Source: Planctomycetota bacterium
Lineage (GTDB): Bacteria; Planctomycetota; Phycisphaerae; Phycisphaerales; UBA5793
Assembly: GCA_013112555.1 (NCBI GenBank)
Contig: JABFGK010000002.1
Span: 1-64,000, forward strand
DNA: 64,000 nt
Direction: 5' to 3'
Under the pieces are notes generated by a model that was not told the DNA's origin, did not search any database, and saw nothing but the letters and a program-made list of their open reading frames with translations. Every line of letters starts with the position of its first letter. Within the stretch, counting starts at the first letter, position 1. The translations under genes were made by a program, and so were the position numbers. Shown here piece by piece: positions 10,306-19,847 of this stretch.

Positions 10306-10755
10306 ATGACAGAGCATGACAGACAGCCCGAAGGAAGCCGGACGTTCACGTTTCGCAAGCGTCACCGTCTGCGTCATGCCCGTGAGTTTGATGCGGTATT
10401 CAGTGCCAAGTGCTGCAAGCACCAGGGCCCATTGACGATCCATGCCCTCCCGAATGGGCTGGGGGAGTCCCGGCTCGGTCTGTCCGTTGGCAAACGGGTG
10501 GGCAATGCCGTGCGGCGGTCACAGGCCAAACGGGCGATCCGAGAGGTTTTCCGGCTGTCACGGCACCTGTGGCCGATCGGTCTTGATATTGTGGTGGTCG
10601 TGCGGCCACATACGCGGCTGACTCTGGCTGAGTACCAGCGTTTGTATCACAAGGCGATCCGGCAGGTACTCCGGGAATGGCAGCGTCGTGGGACGTTCCT
10701 CGAGCCGGAACAACCAGAATTGCCGACGTCGGATTCCCAAGTAGACTCTGAGTAG
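10306..10755 (+). CDS. rnpA: Ribonuclease P protein component RnpA
   Basis: Protein subunit of RNase P, which matures the 5' end of tRNA. The family core is clear: FRKRHRLRHAREFDAVF at the N-terminus, then SRLGLSVGKRVGNAVRRSQA and KRAIREVFR (the RNR-type basic motif in the SKRVGNAVxR region), with VVVRPHTRLT near the C-terminus. About 149 aa from ATG 10306, somewhat longer than usual. It is followed 36 bp later by yidD, the standard order, but no rpmH (L34) reading frame is found upstream, where a minus-strand lipoprotein gene lies instead. Confidence 0.95.
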   Translation: MTEHDRQPEGSRTFTFRKRHRLRHAREFDAVFSAKCCKHQGPLTIHALPNGLGESRLGLSVGKRVGNAVRRSQAKRAIREVFRLSRHLWPIGLDIVVVVRPHTRLTLAEYQRLYHKAIRQVLREWQRRGTFLEPEQPELPTSDSQVDSE

Positions 10756-10791
10756 ACAATCACGTCTGCAGGAACGAAACCCACGCGTCAT

Positions 10792-11136
10792 ATGTGCAAC
10801 AGTGCTACCCAGCCAGGCCATGCCGAGCAAGCCCCTGCCCAACCCACCGGGACCTGGGCAGCCCGCATCCTGATTCTGTGCGTGCGCGGCTACCAGCACA
10901 CACTCGGCCATGTCATGGGTGGGCAATGCCGCTACCGGCCGACGTGTTCCAACTACTCGATCGAGGCCCTGGCTCGACACGGGGCCTGGTACGGTTCGTG
11001 GCTGACCATCAAGCGCATCGGTCGATGCCACCCGTGGCGAGAAGGCGGATATGACCCCGTTCCCGGGAAAAGCGATCTCGGGCACACACACGAAGATTCC
11101 AGTTCGAGCGAGGACACCACGAAGTATGACGACTGA
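10792..11136 (+). CDS. yidD: Membrane protein insertion efficiency factor YidD
   Basis: Small basic protein thought to help YidC-dependent insertion of inner-membrane proteins. The YidD signature is complete: RGYQHTLGHVMGGQCRYRPT, CSNYSIEALARHG, then RIGRCHPWREGGYDPVP. The ends are longer than usual, with a polar N-terminal extension of about 25 residues and an acidic Ser-rich C-terminus. The start at ATG 10792 follows rnpA closely. It overlaps the next gene by 11 bp. Confidence 0.93.
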   Translation: MCNSATQPGHAEQAPAQPTGTWAARILILCVRGYQHTLGHVMGGQCRYRPTCSNYSIEALARHGAWYGSWLTIKRIGRCHPWREGGYDPVPGKSDLGHTHEDSSSSEDTTKYDD

Positions 11137-12625
11137 CACGAACAACGACCAATCGCCGACTGCAGCCCTCGCTGCACCGGTTGCACAGACTGCCCGGATT
11201 CAATCGATCGACATCATGCGCGGGGTGGCCCTGCTCGGCATTCTCGTGATGAACGTGCAGGCGTTTGTCATGCCGTTTGCAGCGTATATGAATCCGAACG
11301 CCTACGGCAGCCTCGAGGGGCGACACTACTGGGTCTGGTACTTCAGTCATCTGTTTTTTGACATGAAGTTCATGTCCATTTTCTCGATGCTCTTCGGTGC
11401 CGGTGTCATCCTGCTTACCACGCGCCTCGAACAGACCGGACGGCCCCCGGCCCGTATCCACTACCGCCGCACCTTCTTCCTCCTGCTCATCGGGCTGGTC
11501 CACTGTTACATTTTGTGGACCGGCGATATCCTCGTCCCATATGCAGTCTGCGCTGCCGTCGTGTACCTGTTCCGCAGACGCAGGCCGCTTACGCTGATTG
11601 GCATAGGTGTGGTATTCATTGCGGTGGCCTCCGGCATGAACGCACTGGATGGCATCAACTTGAAGAACATTCAGAACCTCGCCTCCACGGCACAGACCTC
11701 CCAAGTGGACAATGCCGATTCAGCAGCGATCGAACAACACGGAGACGAGCCGATCCCGGAGGATGACGAGTCTGTGCCCGGCACTGGAGCGGACAGTGAC
11801 ACTTCGACATCAGACGACGATGGCTCGCCGGTGGAGCAATCAGGCAGCCCCTGGGAAATGACACCGGAGAAGGCCGTCGAGACGCTGGCGATGCGACAAG
11901 CCTTCTGGAATCCGACGGAAGAGCAGATTCAGGAGGAAGTGACGGCCATGCGCGGCTCATGGTGGACCGATATTGCCTACCGGGCACCATTCAACGCCAT
12001 GATGCACGCCTTCTTCATCCCGTTCTTTCTCATCTGGCGGGCTGGGGGACTCATGCTCATCGGCATGGGCCTGTTCAAACTCGGGTGTTTCTCGGCACGG
12101 TGGAAGACGAGCACCTACGCGGCCATGTGGCTCGTGGGGTGGGGCATCGGGTTGCCGTTTGTGGCATATGGCGTGCACCATGCGCACGCCACCGATTGGG
12201 ACATGTTGGCACATCACATGGTCGGCGTCCAGTTCAACTACTGGGCCAGCATCCCGGTGGCGCTGGGATGGATTGGGATGGTCATGTTTCTGTGCCGCGT
12301 CATCAACCCGGCCTCGAACTGGCTGATGCAGGCACTGTCAGCGGTCGGGCAGACGGCCTTGTCCAACTATCTGCTGCACACGATCGTGTTTACGACGATT
12401 GCCAATGGTCGTGGCCTCGGGTACTACGGTCAGATTGAACGATCCGAGCAAGCCGTTCTCGTTCTTTGCATGTGGATCGTGCAATTGTGTGTTTCGTACT
12501 GGTGGGTGCGGCACTTCCGGTTCGGGCCGGCTGAATGGCTGTGGCGTTCGCTCACATACTGGAAACGGCAGCCGATGCGAATGATGAGCAGGCAGGATGG
12601 GCCCCCATCATCAGCCCACGAGTGA
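11126..12625 (+). CDS. DUF418-family multi-pass membrane protein
   Basis: About 499 aa, around ten hydrophobic segments. The N-terminal text RIQSIDIMRGVALLGILVMN is the hallmark of DUF418/acyltransferase-3-like membrane proteins (YeiB type); function in the family is largely unknown. A long polar acidic insert (about residues 195-290, Asp/Glu/Ser-rich) separates the N-terminal helices from the C-terminal DUF418 core, which contains a typical GRGLGYYGQIE near 12410-12440. ATG 11126 overlaps the end of yidD (ATGACGACTGA), so translation is probably coupled. In most bacteria yidC would sit here. Confidence 0.85.
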   Translation: MTTDTNNDQSPTAALAAPVAQTARIQSIDIMRGVALLGILVMNVQAFVMPFAAYMNPNAYGSLEGRHYWVWYFSHLFFDMKFMSIFSMLFGAGVILLTTRLEQTGRPPARIHYRRTFFLLLIGLVHCYILWTGDILVPYAVCAAVVYLFRRRRPLTLIGIGVVFIAVASGMNALDGINLKNIQNLASTAQTSQVDNADSAAIEQHGDEPIPEDDESVPGTGADSDTSTSDDDGSPVEQSGSPWEMTPEKAVETLAMRQAFWNPTEEQIQEEVTAMRGSWWTDIAYRAPFNAMMHAFFIPFFLIWRAGGLMLIGMGLFKLGCFSARWKTSTYAAMWLVGWGIGLPFVAYGVHHAHATDWDMLAHHMVGVQFNYWASIPVALGWIGMVMFLCRVINPASNWLMQALSAVGQTALSNYLLHTIVFTTIANGRGLGYYGQIERSEQAVLVLCMWIVQLCVSYWWVRHFRFGPAEWLWRSLTYWKRQPMRMMSRQDGPPSSAHE

Positions 12626-13270
12626 GGGCACGGTACGGGCATTGCTCATCAGGCCGTCAATGAGTGCATCGATGTGGCCGGGTGTGCCGATGGCATGGCG
12701 ATCAACAAAGCCGGCCAGTTCGACGGGCAGGCGTTTGAGCCCTCGTCGGGCAGCCTTGCTGACTGCATAGTGCAGGGATTCGACGACCCGTTTCTTGAGC
12801 CTGGAGGTAACGTCGATCCCGTGGGCTTCCATCTGCAGCAGCGACCATTGCCAGGCACGGTACTCCTCGAGGCAGCGAGGTCTGACTGCCCCGAGCCCGA
12901 TGGCATGGTGGCCGACCTCGTGGAGAAAGACGGCTGCACTGACCGGCCCCTTCGGGTACGGCGCTTCGATCAGCCGACTCCGGGAGCCGTCGGTATAGGT
13001 GACGGCCCAGGCACAGCCGGTCGTGTTTGATCGCCACTTCCGCACCCGCAGACCGTAACGGTCCTTCATTTCGACGACGAGCGCATCGTATCGCTGCTGA
13101 GCGGTTGTTGGTTGCTTCGTCACGGCTGAGGATGCCGGTCTCGGCGGAGGGGAGGGAGGCGCGGTGGGTTCCTCCAGCACACGATCCGTCTGCTCTGCAA
13201 ACAGAGTCAGTTGCCGGTCTGCCGATGGCTTGCCACGCAGTCGGATCAGATTGTGCAGGAATCGTCTCAT
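12611..13270 (-). CDS. Zincin-like hypothetical protein with HEVGHH motif
   Basis: Not assigned to a named family. About 219 aa from ATG 13270. A Pro/Ala-rich linker (about residues 35-55) precedes a domain with VFLHEVGHHAIGL, which fits the HExxH zinc-binding motif of metallopeptidases, with RCLEEYRAWQW downstream providing a candidate third ligand Glu. A basic helical C-terminus follows. No signal peptide is seen, so it should be cytoplasmic. It resembles small phage/plasmid-type zincins of the ImmA-like kind only in the motif. It overlaps the 3' end of the convergent DUF418 gene by about 15 bp. Confidence 0.6.
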   Translation of the reverse strand: MRRFLHNLIRLRGKPSADRQLTLFAEQTDRVLEEPTAPPSPPPRPASSAVTKQPTTAQQRYDALVVEMKDRYGLRVRKWRSNTTGCAWAVTYTDGSRSRLIEAPYPKGPVSAAVFLHEVGHHAIGLGAVRPRCLEEYRAWQWSLLQMEAHGIDVTSRLKKRVVESLHYAVSKAARRGLKRLPVELAGFVDRHAIGTPGHIDALIDGLMSNARTVPSLVG

Positions 13271-13423
13271 CAATGGTGCAGTCCCCAGTCCCGGCAGGTT
13301 GCGCACGGCGCGCAACCATAGGCAGGTGCCATACACCTATTCGCCCTGGAGCCTCTCCGGTTTCACAGCAACACTGATCGTCGGAATCCGGGGAGCATCA
13401 GCAAGCAGTGACAACTCGCAACC

Positions 13424-13449
13424 GGCAGTAGGATTTAAATCCTACTGCC
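13424..13449. repeat. 26-bp perfect palindrome (family B)
   Basis: Each half reads GGCAGTAGGATTT, giving an uninterrupted palindrome centred on TTTAAA. A 28-bp copy lies at 49555-49582. It is intergenic, beyond the 3' end of a pilin-like gene on the minus strand. Confidence 0.85.
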
Positions 13450-13470
13450 TGATGGTGTCTATGTGTACGG

Positions 13471-13494
13471 GGGCACGCGGCAGCGTGTGTCTAC
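13471..13494 (+). repeat. Degenerate GGGCACGC/GCGTGCCC hairpin repeat (family C)
   Basis: The left arm GGGCACGCGGCAGCGTG is intact, but the right arm has TGT in place of CCC, so the stem is shortened. Better copies are at 14632-14656 and 57152-57175. It lies immediately next to the stop of the pilin-like gene. Confidence 0.6.
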
Positions 13495-13496
13495 TC

Positions 13497-14492
13497 TTAT
13501 TGTATTTCGTAGAAGTCGCGGCCGAGGAGGCCATCGACGGTCAGTGAGTAGTACGCCCACAGCGGGTCATCCTTGTCGCGCGGTTTGTCCGTCCAGGCCA
13601 TTCGACTGCGGACCGGCCAGTACAGGCGCGGCTGCCAGTCTTCGGACTTGGATGCTTCCGTGTACGACGCGTGACCATCAAAGAATAAAACGGACGCCTT
13701 CAGGCCCCGTTCGTTGTATCCATGTGCAGGCTGGTCGTGAAAGGCGTTCGCTTCCCAGATATAGGCTTTCATGGAAGGATATCGAACGACAGACATCGGC
13801 ATGTAGATGCGCCCTGGCGTGTCGATCGTCGCCGGGCTGGGGGTTGTGTTGCCTTGATCATCTTCGTACAACTGGTTCGCAGCGAAGATCGAAGTGACCT
13901 TCTCCTCAGATGAAAACATGGCGGGTGACCAGAAGGCTGCTTCCGTCATGAGATAACTGATGCGCAGAAACTGCGGCTCATCACTGGACTCACTCGCCTC
14001 TGCCAGAGCCGGGTATATCTTGTCGTCCGGGCAGAACATGGCATCGAACAGATCGTTGCGCCGGCCCCCCGGCCCGCCAGTGGGTGCTGTCGCGATCCAC
14101 CGTGACATCATCACATACCAGTATCGCTGCATCTGGCCGTATGTGACCGATGGGCCTTGGTCACTCTCCCAGCCGAAGAGGCGGCTGTGGTTACTCTCGA
14201 AGGCAGGCCGCGCATCCGGGCTGACTCCGGGCGACCAATCAGCCGGAAACGGTGCCGGTCGGACTCCGGTCGCAATCACGCCGCCGTACTCCTGCGAATA
14301 GGACTCGCAGCCGGCATAGATGTTCTTGAGATTGCCGAGGCAGACGGATACACGGAACTGATCCTGCGTGCCGTCCAGTATCGGGATCAACAGAGACACA
14401 ATTGCAACCAGCACCACCACAATCACAATCACTTCAATGAGCGTGATCTTGGCAGCGCGCAGGCCGATTGAGTGTCGTACAGGCTCACGCAT
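13497..14492 (-). CDS. Pilin-like secreted protein, paralogue 1 of 3, non-canonical leader
   Basis: Related along its length to the next two minus-strand genes. The leader reads AAKITLIEVIVIVVVLVAIV, so the Gly at -1 and Phe at +1 of a prepilin site are replaced by Lys and Ile; processing by prepilin peptidase is doubtful. Shared body motifs are [61 protein letters not shown] and [18 protein letters not shown], an H-X14-DG version of the usual H-X9-DG. It ends GRDFYEIQ. ATG 14492 is preferred; ATG 14531 is possible. Confidence 0.85.
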   Translation of the reverse strand: MREPVRHSIGLRAAKITLIEVIVIVVVLVAIVSLLIPILDGTQDQFRVSVCLGNLKNIYAGCESYSQEYGGVIATGVRPAPFPADWSPGVSPDARPAFESNHSRLFGWESDQGPSVTYGQMQRYWYVMMSRWIATAPTGGPGGRRNDLFDAMFCPDDKIYPALAEASESSDEPQFLRISYLMTEAAFWSPAMFSSEEKVTSIFAANQLYEDDQGNTTPSPATIDTPGRIYMPMSVVRYPSMKAYIWEANAFHDQPAHGYNERGLKASVLFFDGHASYTEASKSEDWQPRLYWPVRSRMAWTDKPRDKDDPLWAYYSLTVDGLLGRDFYEIQ

Positions 14493-14548
14493 TGGTGACC
14501 CCCAATGTCTTTCGCACCGGGTTTCGAACATGGTTCCGATGGAACCAT

Positions 14549-14622
14549 CCCCCCGGCAGAGCCGGGGGCTGACAGCTGTCACCTATGCAAGGACGCATCG
14601 CCCCCCGGCAGAGCCGGGGGCT
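14549..14622 (+). repeat. Two CCCCGGCAGAGCCGGGG hairpins (family D)
   Basis: Identical 22-bp cores at 14549-14570 and 14601-14622, 52 bp apart, arms CCCCGGC/GCCGGGG with AGA loop. They lie in the gap between two pilin-like paralogues together with a family C copy. Confidence 0.8.
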
Positions 14623-14631
14623 AACGGAGGA

Positions 14632-14656
14632 GGGCACGCGGCAGCGTGCCCCTACG
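14632..14656 (+). repeat. GGGCACGC/GCGTGCCC hairpin repeat (family C)
   Basis: Perfect 8-bp arms with GGCA loop followed by CTAC. It abuts the stop codon of the pilin-like gene at 14658 exactly as the degenerate copy at 13471 abuts paralogue 1. Confidence 0.8.
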
Positions 14657-14657
14657 C

Positions 14658-15662
14658 TCATTGCACTTCGTGGAAGTCGCGGCCTCGGATTCCGTTTCGT
14701 GTGGCACCGTAGTACCACCAGAGTGGGTCTTCGTCATCCAGCGGCCGATCGGTCCAGGCCATCCGACAGTAGAGATCCCAGTACAGCGGCGGATCATCCT
14801 CCTCGATCTGTGAGGCCTGCGTCTTGGCGGCGTGGCCGTCGAAAAAGAGGACGGTGCTGTTCAATCCGCGCTCGTTGAAACCGTGCAGCGGTTCTTCGTG
14901 GAAGGCGTTGACCTCCCAGATATAGGCCTTCATCTCCGGGTAGCGGACGGCACTCTTTTGCAGGTACATACGACCCGGCGTGTTAATATCGGCAGGGCTG
15001 GGTGTGGCGCGCCCATCGCCGCCGTTGTAGAGTTCGTTTTCGGCCATGATCATGTCGACGTTGGCGCGTGAGGTGAACATCGACGGTGCCCAGAAGGCTG
15101 TATCGGTCATGAGGTAACTGACGCGGGTCAGGTGTGCATCGCTGTCGCGGATTTTTCGCGCTTCTTCGGAGTAGAAGTGATCATCGGGGCAGAAGAAGGC
15201 AGCGTTCCATGCCTGCTTGCCGCCGTCGGCGCGCCCGACCCAGCGGGACATCATGCAGAACCAGTAGCGCTGCATGACACCGTAGGAAATGGAGCCGTGG
15301 TTGAAGTCAATGAGTCGCTCCATATTCGTTTCGAATGAGGGTCTGGTGCCGATGGCATACCCGGAGGGCATGGAGCCCCGTTCCTGTATCTCGTCGCCGC
15401 TCTCGTCCAGCAGCGCCGGTGGGACGCCGTTGGCAATCACCCCGTTGTATTCGGAGGTGTAGGTCTCGCAGCCGGCGGATATGTTGCGCAGATTGCCGAG
15501 ACACCGTGCGACGCGGGCCGCACTGCGAGCGCGACTGAGCGCGGGCAGCAGCAGCCCGATCAGCAGTGCAATGATCGAGATGACGACCAGGAGTTCGATG
15601 AGTGTGAATCCGGGCATGAGTCGCCGGGCTGAGTGCTGTCGGCATCGCGTCTCGGGAGCCAT
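14658..15662 (-). CDS. Pilin-like secreted protein, paralogue 2 of 3
   Basis: Canonical leader [11 protein letters not shown] at about residue 17 with one helix ([20 protein letters not shown]), then [19 protein letters not shown]. The body matches the neighbouring paralogues: [76 protein letters not shown] and HGFNERGLNSTVLFFDGHA (H-X14-DG), ending GRDFHEVQ. The ATG at 15662 is chosen over longer in-frame starts because GGAGG lies 8 nt upstream and the leader then sits at the N-terminus. Likely exported through a type II-like or type IV pilus-like assembly; the partners are not in this window. Confidence 0.92.
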   Translation of the reverse strand: MAPETRCRQHSARRLMPGFTLIELLVVISIIALLIGLLLPALSRARSAARVARCLGNLRNISAGCETYTSEYNGVIANGVPPALLDESGDEIQERGSMPSGYAIGTRPSFETNMERLIDFNHGSISYGVMQRYWFCMMSRWVGRADGGKQAWNAAFFCPDDHFYSEEARKIRDSDAHLTRVSYLMTDTAFWAPSMFTSRANVDMIMAENELYNGGDGRATPSPADINTPGRMYLQKSAVRYPEMKAYIWEVNAFHEEPLHGFNERGLNSTVLFFDGHAAKTQASQIEEDDPPLYWDLYCRMAWTDRPLDDEDPLWWYYGATRNGIRGRDFHEVQ

Positions 15663-15814
15663 GTTGAGACCTCCATGTTGTCGGAGTAGGGCATCCCCCC
15701 TACTCACAAGGATACACACTTGAGGCCGGCCGTGTCGGTCAAGTGTGGAAACTCTCGAGAGTTCCGGAGGTGTGAGCCTCGTTTGATGCCATCCGCCGCT
15801 CATGGTTAAAAGCA

Positions 15815-15845
15815 AACGTGCAGGCTGCGTTGCAGCCTGCACGTT
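15815..15845 (-). terminator. 14-bp perfect hairpin between pilin paralogues
   Basis: Arms AACGTGCAGGCTGC and GCAGCCTGCACGTT with a 3-nt loop. On the minus strand it is followed by TTGCTTTTAA, which fits a rho-independent terminator downstream of paralogue 3. Confidence 0.7.
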
Positions 15846-15984
15846 GAGGAAATCTACGATCGATTGGCGCGATCAGCGTGATGCGGACTCGTTGAGCCCT
15901 CCGCTGAGAGCCGGCGCGGACTCGGATCTACCGGGAACCGCAACTCAGCCTCTCTGTGACGGATCACACTGTCGGTGCAGCGGT

Positions 15985-16974
15985 TTACTGCACTTCGAGG
16001 AAGTCGCGCCCGTGGATGCCGTTCTTGGTGGCACCATAGTACCACCAGAGCGGGTCATCTTCTTCGAACGGGAGGTCGGTCCAGCCCATCTGGCAGGTGA
16101 CCTCGAGGTACAGGTCTGTGTCTTCGGTCTTCGAAGCCGACGTCTTGGCAGCGTGGCCGTCGAAGAACATGGCGGTCGCGTTGAGGCCGCGCTCGTTGTA
16201 GCCGTGCAGCGGTTCCTCGTGGAATGCGTTGACTTCCCAGACATAAACCTTCATCTCAGGGAATCTGACAGCACTGCGAGGCTGGTAGATACGGCCTGGC
16301 GTGCCCATGTTCGCGGGGCTGGGCGTCGCGTTGCCTTCGCCATCGTTGTACAGTTCATCATCAACCAGAATCTGATCGATGTTGGCGTCAGTGAACATGG
16401 ATGGGGACCAGAAGGCACCGTCCGTCATCAGGTAACTGATTCGGTGAATGAAGTTGGTCTGCTCATCGCGGATCTTGGTCGCCATCCCGGAATAGAACTT
16501 GTCATCGGGACAGAAGAAGACCTCGTCCCAGACGGCCTTGTGCTCCTCAGCCTTCGCGATCCAGCGTGACAACTGGCAGAACCAGTATCGCTGCATGACG
16601 CCGTACTGCATGGGGCTTCCACCACCCTCGTACCCGAACAGCCGGTTCCAGTTGATGCTGAAGGCAGGCTTCGAGCCAATGTAGTACGCGTCGGGCATCG
16701 AGGACTGCTCACGGAACTCTTCTCCGTTTTCCTTGAGAAGGGCCGGCGGCACGCCAATGGCGATCACGCCGTCATACTCTGAGGAATACGCCTCACACCC
16801 GGCAAAAATGTTCTTCAGGTTTCCCAAACAGACGGCGACACGGGCGGCAGATCGTGCTCGACTGAGTGCAGGCAGCAGCAATCCGATCAACAAGGCGATG
16901 ATCGAAATGACAACCAGCAACTCAATCAGCGTAAAAGCCCGCATCTTACGAGGCATTCTGGATTGCTCAGACAT
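15985..16974 (-). CDS. Pilin-like secreted protein, paralogue 3 of 3
   Basis: 329 aa. The leader [15 protein letters not shown] has Ala rather than Gly at -1. The body repeats the family text: [96 protein letters not shown] and [18 protein letters not shown] (H-X14-DG), ending GRDFLEVQ. Start ATG 16974. A 14-bp hairpin terminator separates it from paralogue 2, so the three are likely separate transcripts despite tandem order. The 30-40 residues around each shared block are much better conserved between paralogues 2 and 3 than with 1. Confidence 0.92.
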   Translation of the reverse strand: MSEQSRMPRKMRAFTLIELLVVISIIALLIGLLLPALSRARSAARVAVCLGNLKNIFAGCEAYSSEYDGVIAIGVPPALLKENGEEFREQSSMPDAYYIGSKPAFSINWNRLFGYEGGGSPMQYGVMQRYWFCQLSRWIAKAEEHKAVWDEVFFCPDDKFYSGMATKIRDEQTNFIHRISYLMTDGAFWSPSMFTDANIDQILVDDELYNDGEGNATPSPANMGTPGRIYQPRSAVRFPEMKVYVWEVNAFHEEPLHGYNERGLNATAMFFDGHAAKTSASKTEDTDLYLEVTCQMGWTDLPFEEDDPLWWYYGATKNGIHGRDFLEVQ

Positions 16975-17466
16975 CGTAGACCTTCCCTAAGTTCCTATAC
17001 GACAAGTACGAGAATAGACGAGTGAGGCTGTTGAACTCCGCCTTGGCACATGAGTGCCGTGCTCAAAACACCGCACGAGGCGTCACTCCAGCATAACCCG
17101 GACACTCACATACGTCCACAAAAAAAGACTATTTCTCCTACGTACCTGCAGATCGCATGCAGGCTACTCGCAATTTCACGACAGTGAATCCACACTCCCG
17201 TGCACCGGGTACCGGAAGCCTCCATTCGAACCCTATCAAATGGCAAACGAATGCATGAATTCGCCAAACGGCTCCTTGTTTGCCTGTCTCCTCCAAGCCC
17301 GATCGATCATCTTTCTCCCCTCCTGCACTCCTGAGCCTATTCGTAGCCCACATTCGCACGGTTCCACAGACCGTCCAATTTCACCTACGTCCGAAAACAC
17401 GAATCCACATCTCTATGACGCGCCCAGACGAAATGCCACGCTGAGCCGAGGCTACACTTCGCGCAT
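16975..17466 (+). other. Divergent intergenic region, pilin-like gene / trpB
   Basis: 492 bp without a supported gene. It must contain promoters for the minus-strand pilin gene and trpB. I see no Trp-rich leader peptide with a stacked terminator of the trp-attenuator type. A 138-residue plus-strand reading frame here lacks a ribosome site and protein-like composition. Confidence 0.5.
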
Positions 17467-18695
17467 ATGACAGAGAACCATCACAGGGATGCTGCCACTT
17501 CCGAGACGTTGCAGGCAGGTCGATTCGGCCGGTTTGGGGGGCGCTACGTCCCTGAGACGCTGGTTTCGGCTCTCGATGACCTGGATCATCACTTCACTGC
17601 GGCCACATCTGATCCCTCATTTCAGTCCGAACTGGATTCCCTGCTGTCACGGTACGTGGGACGGCCGACGCCGCTGTACCCTGCAGATCGCCTGACCGAA
17701 TACCTGGGCACAAAGGGCCGAATCTGGCTGAAGCGTGAGGACTTGGCCCATACCGGGGCCCACAAGATCAATAACACCATCGGCCAGTCGCTCCTGGTCA
17801 AAAGGATGGGCAAGCAGCGAGTCATCGCTGAGACCGGGGCCGGCCAGCACGGGGTGGCCACGGCGACGGCCTGTGCCCACTTCGGGTTTGACTGCACCGT
17901 CTATATGGGTGCCGAAGACATGCGGCGACAGCGGATCAATGTGGTTCGGATGGAGTTGCTCGGCGCAACGGTCAAACCGGTCGAAACAGGATCGCGCACA
18001 CTGAAAGATGCGACGAACGAGGCATTGCGGGACTGGATGGCGTCGGTTGATTCCACGCACTACATCCTCGGCTCCGTGGTGGGCCCGCACCCGTTCCCGT
18101 TGATCGTCCGCTACTTTCAGAGTGTCATCGGGCACGAATGCCGCCGGCAGTGTCTCGACGCTTTGGATGGTCGGCTGCCGAGCAAGGTGGTTGCCTGCGT
18201 TGGGGGGGGATCAAATGCAGCCGGGATATTTCAGCCGTTTCTTGAGGATGAGGGTGTCCAACTGATCGGCGTGGAGGCTGGGGGAACAGGAACCCAGGTC
18301 GGGTGCCACGCAGCCCCCTTGAATCATGGCTCGCCCGGGGTTCTGCACGGCTCTTTGTCATATGTGATGCAGACTGAGGACGGTCAGACGTGCCCGGTGC
18401 ATTCGATTTCAGCAGGATTGGACTATCCCGGCGTCGGGCCGGAGCACAGTCATTGGAAGGATACCGGCGCGCCACGTATGTGTCCGTCACGGATCACGAG
18501 GCCCTGGCTGCGTTTGAACTGCTTTCACGCCTGGAAGGGATCGTGCCGGCTCTCGAGAGTGCACATGCGATCGCACACGCTGCCCAGATCGCACCAACGC
18601 TCGAATCGGGAGAAAACCTTGTCATCAATCTGTCCGGCCGCGGTGACAAGGACGTGGATGAGGTCGCCCGATTGCTCGAATCAAAAAAAGAGTGA
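17467..18695 (+). CDS. trpB: Tryptophan synthase beta chain, one frameshift
   Basis: PLP enzyme that condenses indole with serine. Family text is nearly complete: [54 protein letters not shown] with the PLP Lys at about residue 100, [16 protein letters not shown], the phosphate loop [12 protein letters not shown] at about 245-254, and [17 protein letters not shown]. Near 18466-18470 one C appears missing (ACCGGCGCG instead of ACCGGCCGCG); the other frame continues [20 protein letters not shown] and ends [14 protein letters not shown] before TGA at 18693. It stands alone; trpA and other trp genes are not beside it. Start ATG 17467. Confidence 0.92.
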
Positions 18696-19847
18696 GCGCG
18701 CAGCACGGGCTGGGGCGTTGAGAGTATCAACACCGTAAGTTTATTCGGCACAATACCTTACAAACACCGATCATTTCGTCATCTCGGGGTGGGCTTCTGG
18801 CCGCACCACAGGATGTGGTAGAGCGCACAGGACATTCGCTGGAAAGTTCAAGCAGGAGCGGACTCGAGGCCGATGATAATTGCGGACCGCAAGTCGGAGT
18901 CATGCGTGCAGGGAGACCTGTCTGATGACCCCGGCACCGGGCAGACCCTGCGGATGCAGGCCAAGAGTCGCCTGACGGTGGGATGACCGGCGGACACGGA
19001 ATGTGGGCTCCACGCACGTGTCTCCAGTTGTCGTCAGTGCGACTTGCCGAGTCCACGTATGCCCCCGAAGAACGAGAGAAGGCTGGGGTAAGGCACCGCG
19101 TGCGTGCCAGCGCCCAGGGTGTCGGTACAGGAGCACCTGTCCCGGCCGGGCAGACTCCCCCGACGAGTCGGCCCCCGTATCAGGCCACTGCCGATGGATT
19201 GCCTGATGCACAATACCGTCCCCGCGATGGGGAGGAGATGCCCCGTGCACAATACCCCACGACGAGACTATCTCTTGTTCATGCTGCAACACGGTGACCC
19301 GGCGGGGGCTCGGCCGACGAGCCCGCAGCGCCGTGGACCCACTGCCAATCAGGTGACATCGCCAGGCAGCCGATTCGACGCCGAGTGTGATGTGCCGGCA
19401 TGCCCGGCCCCTGTCGCGACGGAGTGTGTCTGCCCAGCTGACAGCAATGCTGATCCGTCGCTTTCCAAGAGTCTGACCACACGCGGGCCACTGTACTGGC
19501 TCCGTCACGATCACGCAGACACGATCTCTGACGATGCGCTGGAGATCATCACCGCCCGCCTGCTCCGCGATCTGACCTGATCTGACCTGATCTGATCTGA
19601 CCGGTCCTCCCACCCCACCCATGCTCCCGCCCCCCTGCTGTTTCTGCCAGATCAACCGCTTGCGCGATACGTTCTCGTTGGCTGACCTGCGTATCCCTCC
19701 TTGCAGGCAGATCGTGCATGTCGACTCTGTTGGCCTCACCTTCCCTTGACCGGCAGCACGACGAAACCGGCGAATAACCGTTGACCCGGCCCGAGGCTTC
19801 AGTTATACCAGGTTCAGTTCTACCCACGCCGTGAGGGATCCACGCTG
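18696..19847 (+). other. Gene-poor region with tandem CTGATCTGAC repeats
   Basis: 1.15 kb with overlapping reading frames on both strands but none with recognisable domains, a good ribosome site or protein-like composition. A short imperfect tandem array of TGATC/TGACC units lies at 19568-19600. The plus-strand text ending ISDDALEIITARLLRDLT at 19580 is the only protein-like stretch and could be the tail of a decayed gene. Confidence 0.4.

Noticed and set aside
16975..17466. trp attenuator
   Set aside because: No short Trp-codon-rich leader peptide followed by alternative hairpins was found.
19104..19580. Plus-strand 158-residue frame ending LEIITARLLRDLT
   Set aside because: Only the last 40 residues look protein-like. 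Start and domain cannot be supported; may be a decayed gene tail.
18900..19739. Minus-strand 279-residue open frame after trpB
   Set aside because: Arg/Gly/Ser-rich composition, no motif, no ribosome site. Treated as a chance frame.
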